The position numbers were made by a program, and so were the translations under genes. Below the pieces are notes generated by a model, which saw only the letters and a program-made list of their open reading frames with translations, ran no database searches and was not told where the DNA came from. A stretch of DNA of 64,000 nucleotides from Diploscapter coronatus. Taxonomy: Eukaryota > Nematoda > Chromadorea > Rhabditida > Rhabditidae. The DNA lies in the NCBI GenBank assembly GCA_964036155.1, contig OZ038422.1, positions 75,167,201-75,231,200 on the forward strand, written 5' to 3'. Of this stretch, positions 60,908-64,000 are shown in pieces. Each line of letters starts with the position of its first letter. Position 1 is the stretch's first letter.

Positions 60908-62322
60908 TTAGGCATCGGAATCGTCAGGAGAAGTGCTCGTGCAGGAAGAGGCAGAGTCATCAAAGGACAGGCCGTTCATAAGCAGGTCCAGATAGGCCGC
61001 GGGCACGATCGAGGGGTCGGAGATCTTCAATCGAGCACGGACTTCGGCCACTCGCGATGCCACGGCCGAGGAGGAATCGCTGTCGTTCGGCAGGCTGATC
61101 TGCAATTCTTAGATTCTATTGATATACCGTAAAATCAAAAGTAGAAATCCATGAGCTGCTATTTTTCGATCTTCAAATTTTCAAACCCCCATAACTCTTC
61201 GTCTAATGATCGCGATTACTTCAAACTAAGACTAAATCCACTCTGAAGAGCATTATAAAAAAAAAAACTTTCGGTGACAATCTGAGGTGCATAATAGGGA
61301 GTTCTGGCATTTTGAGGGCGGAATTCCACTATAGGGGACTTCTAACTTAGGGCAACTTATATCGGAGATTTTATGATATTCAAATATTCAGATTAACTAA
61401 CCGCGACTTCAATGAAATGTCCGATTTCGTCGACCTCATCCAGGTAGATGCGCAGTCCTTCGGCCATAAAGACTCGTCTCTTCTTCTGAATGACTCCCCG
61501 CTCGCCTAGTGCAGCACCCAACGTCGCCTGCAAGACAATCACTTCATTCCTTCAATGATTTCTGAGTTTGTTTATAGCAAATTTCGAAGGTTTCAATCAG
61601 ATTTCTTATCAGAGAAACTTGTTGACTTTCAAGGTCTCTCTCATGTTTCTTATCAATGAAATGAGTGTTCGTTTTTCATCAAACTTTCAAATCTAATTGC
61701 TATTTGTTGGTTCAGACCCATTACATTCAATCTCTAGCCAATTTTTCCGCAATTTTCTCGAGTTATCGGCAGCCTTGAAATGAGGAAAGAGGAGTGTGTG
61801 AAATGTGTAACGAAGACTTGATGAAAGTGACTGACAAAGCAGAAAGTGGTAAACACAAAATTGAGATAAATCGATCAGCTGCTAATTGACTGATTGGATG
61901 CCTATCACAAAATCTATCGATCCATCAGATAAACATATTTATACATCGCGTCATTCGTCTTCTCTTCTATCTTTGTATGGAAGGTACAAAGTACTCTCTT
62001 CTCTTCTCTTCACTTACTCGCATGGAATAGACGTCCTCGACTTCTGTGATTTGCGACTCGCTCAGCTTGTGGTCGGCCTTCTTCGACAGCGAATTGTAGA
62101 TCAACTGGCCGCAGCGCTGAAATTCTACAGTAAAAGTGACTTTGATTAGAAATGACTTACATTAGGCTTCATGATCCTGAGTTTGAGATTCCCGTGCGGC
62201 ACATTGAAGTAGACGTCCTCCTGCTCGAACAGCGTACCCAAAGACTCCGTCAGCTCGAAAACGGCCTCCTCAGTGGTCTGCAATTCGTCCACACGGGCCT
62301 TCAGAGTCACCGACTGCTGCAT
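60908..62322 (-). CDS. CYTH-domain (CyaB/thiamine-triphosphatase superfamily) protein, 192 aa
   Basis: Four exons (62322-62161, 62116-62018, 61527-61402, 61099-60908) join in frame. The CYTH fold, a triphosphate tunnel, is recognisable: VTLKARVDELQTTEEAVFEL, LFEQEDVYFNVPHGNLKLRI, ALGERGVIQKKRRVFMAEGL, RIYLDEVDEIGHFIEVAISL. The family's N-terminal ExExK signature reads S-V-T-L-K here, so both metal-binding glutamates are replaced; the later K/R and E residues remain. The C-terminal ~50 residues end in a Ser/Asp tail (SSCTSTSPDDSDA). Substrate is unknown; with the altered motif it may have lost catalysis. The start chosen is the first ATG after a probable 5'UTR acceptor (TTGTTCAG). Confidence 0.85.
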
Positions 62323-62930
62323 TTTGAATCTGAACAAGGAAACTTTGAATATTCTAACAAGCAAGCGAAAATCATACTCGCTTTTGTTGGTATCGAAAGT
62401 GTCGTCAAAATACTGTAAAGCCAACATAATTTCGCGAATAAAATTGCGTTGGTAAAATTAGTAGAGATAGTTTAGGTGGAAGACAGCGTAAGAACGAACA
62501 AGAATGATGAAAGAAGAGGCAGAGAAGAGTGGAGGCAAAAGACAGGAGGCGGGTCTCTAACACTCTCTATCTTCTCTTTACCTCTAATCATATCACACTT
62601 CTGTTTCCCTTCTTAATCAAAGATTAATGCATAAACAAAAACATTAAAATTAACTCCAAAATCGTCGAATAAGTAATGAAACAGTGCATTGAACAAACGA
62701 ATTATTTGTAAAAAGCTCGCAGGTTCATTGAAGAATGAGAAGAAGACTGATGAAACTTCTTCTCTGCTATCAGTGAAATGGAAATGCAATCAAAGGTTTT
62801 TCCCGCAGCCGTACTTTGGAACATCATTCATCACTCGAAACAAGGACAAGGAACAAATTGCTTGAGCATTTATTGAGTTTCTTCATAAGTAATCGTTGTC
62901 TGAGACCAATTATAACTGCCATGGTTTGTG

Positions 62931-63959
62931 TCAGCTTCTGGGTTTCTGAATGAACTGCAATTCATCTTGACTTAGCGGTTCCTTAAGTTGTTGTAGAGCC
63001 ATTAGAATCTCCTTTTTCTGTAGCAAATACGATTCTTCGCTCAATTTGCGGCTGCTTTTCTCAGAATCTATCTGAAAAGCGTTTTCATATTGAAAAACCT
63101 AGAATACTCTTACAAGAAGCAGCCTCTGTCTTAGTTGTGCAGGTTGTCTTCTCGCAAACAATGCAAGGATTTCAGGAGTTCGGAATGCATTGCTAATGGC
63201 TGCTCGAATGGCCTAAGATGGTAACATAACGCTTTCACCTAATGACAAACAATTACAAGTTTAGAAGCAGTGATATTGTCAATCAGTGTCATATCTCCTT
63301 CTTGCATCTTCTCCAATGTCGTATTCAGCTCCTCAAATCAATATGTTCCATTTTGAATGAATAACCTTACATTTATAGATTTCAGGATTCAGATTCAGAT
63401 AAATACCTGCAACTGATCTATTGTATCCTTCCTGAGCTCTTCATATTCGGATTCTTCCAGACTCGACCTGAATATGGACTTACGAGGAAAGTTCCCACAT
63501 AGAAACTCACGAATTTTGGTGAAACTTTCAGAATAGGGGTTTTCAGTGACGGAGATTAGGATGGTGAAGTCAAAATCTGTAAAATAGGAATCTAGAATAA
63601 ATTAATTTTTGACCGTTTTTATTCGTATCTTGTGTAAGTAATAGGCAAATTCACTTATCAACCATGTATGCAAATTGTGTAATTTCACAAATAAAGAGAA
63701 AAAGGCAGAATTTCCCCGATTTCCAGGCTCCAAGTCCTATTTTACGGATTTTGACGCGATAATAACGATCAGGAACATTGAAAACGTCGATTTAGAGAGT
63801 TTCGTCAAGATCTGTGAGTTCCTATGTAGGAACTTTCCTTATTAGTTCTGAGTGATAATGAATAATTTACCTTTCATCTTCGATGTCTTTAAGCTGCTCA
63901 ACAAGCCGAGTCAGTTGGTCGTTGATTTTAGAGATCAAAGTCGAATTTGCGGATGACAT
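62931..63959 (-). CDS. LZIC: LZIC-like protein (leucine zipper and ICAT homologous domain), 154 aa
   Basis: Five exons (63959-63871, 63467-63407, 63331-63257, 63212-63114, 63071-62931) join in frame. Similar to human LZIC along its length: KINDQLTRLVEQLKDIEDER (leucine-zipper helix), SSLEESEYEELRKDTIDQLQ, MTLIDNITASKLAIRAAISN, AFRTPEILALFARRQPAQLR, LQKKEILMALQQL. It is shorter than human (190 aa), ending ELQFIQKPRS, so most of the C-terminal ICAT-like segment is missing. ICAT binds beta-catenin; whether LZIC does so is not settled. Exon 2 follows a ~400-nt intron made largely of an inverted repeat. Confidence 0.9.
63485..63840. mobile_element. Inverted-repeat element filling LZIC intron 1
   Basis: Arms ~63485-63595 and ~63735-63840 are inverted copies, for example ggaaagttcccacatagaaa against the complement of ttcctatgtaggaactttcc. 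Also shared: actcac, gaaact and tcaaaatc.gtaaaatagga blocks. No ORF inside. Confidence 0.75.
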
Positions 63960-64000
63960 TCACGAATATTCTGCACAAAATCTTGGTTATGTTAGAGTGG

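Noticed and set aside
1..64000. CRISPR arrays, rRNA, tRNA, bacterial operons
   Set aside because: None seen; tandem repeats are simple microsatellites and the genes are intron-rich metazoan genes.

Overview
This is an animal (invertebrate) nuclear genome segment. Every recognised gene is broken by many short GT..AG introns, mostly about 35-60 nt and often ending TTGCAG or TTTAG. The protein set is metazoan: Wntless, PDE4 with UCR1/UCR2, SPTLC1, glycogen synthase, LZIC and an MBLAC1-type protein. I cannot fix the phylum; a compact ecdysozoan-like genome is a guess. No prokaryotic operon, CRISPR, rRNA or tRNA was seen. Exon coordinates below were worked out by hand from splice sites and frame; for each full model, exon phases and total length agree.

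Layout. 0.5-3.2 kb (-): serine palmitoyltransferase subunit 1. 4.1-5.2 kb (-): a basic protein, possibly NEPRO/RMP1-like. 5.9-9.85 kb (-): glycogen synthase. 10.2-18.3 kb: a very AT-rich block bounded by ~1.45-kb inverted arms. It holds F-box/kelch genes (two fused modules on -, one F-box copy on +), a truncated Hsp70-like gene, an Hsp70 relic and a MITE. 18.5-20.2 kb (+): RNase H domain embedded in RS-rich sequence. 20.3-20.8 kb (-): SCP2-domain protein. 21.6-25.8 kb (-): secreted metallo-beta-lactamase-fold protein with a threonine-rich linker and a cysteine-rich module, carrying a single-exon four-TM gene nested in one intron. 26.4-27.1 kb (-): basic coiled-coil protein. 28.75-30.5 kb (+): single-pass membrane protein. 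31.3-33.8 kb (+): Wntless. 34.1-34.7 kb (+): small secreted protein.

35.8 to at least 50.8 kb, perhaps to 56.2 kb (-): one large PDE4 gene. Its 3' part encodes UCR2, the catalytic domain and the C-terminus. Its 5' part is a low-gene stretch of simple repeats holding several candidate alternative 5' exons, nearly all ending in the same splice phase and able to join one UCR1 exon. 60.9-62.3 kb (-): CYTH-domain protein. 62.9-64.0 kb (-): LZIC.

Several DNA-element families sit in introns and intergenic DNA: a TA-flanked MITE family with at least three complete copies, a mariner-like 511-bp element, a 575-bp inverted-repeat element, a 400-bp inverted repeat filling an LZIC intron, and tiny hairpin elements near 18.9 and 59.6 kb. 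The genes do not form one pathway. SPTLC1 (sphingolipid), glycogen synthase, PDE4 (cAMP) and Wntless (Wnt secretion) are independent housekeeping or signalling genes.
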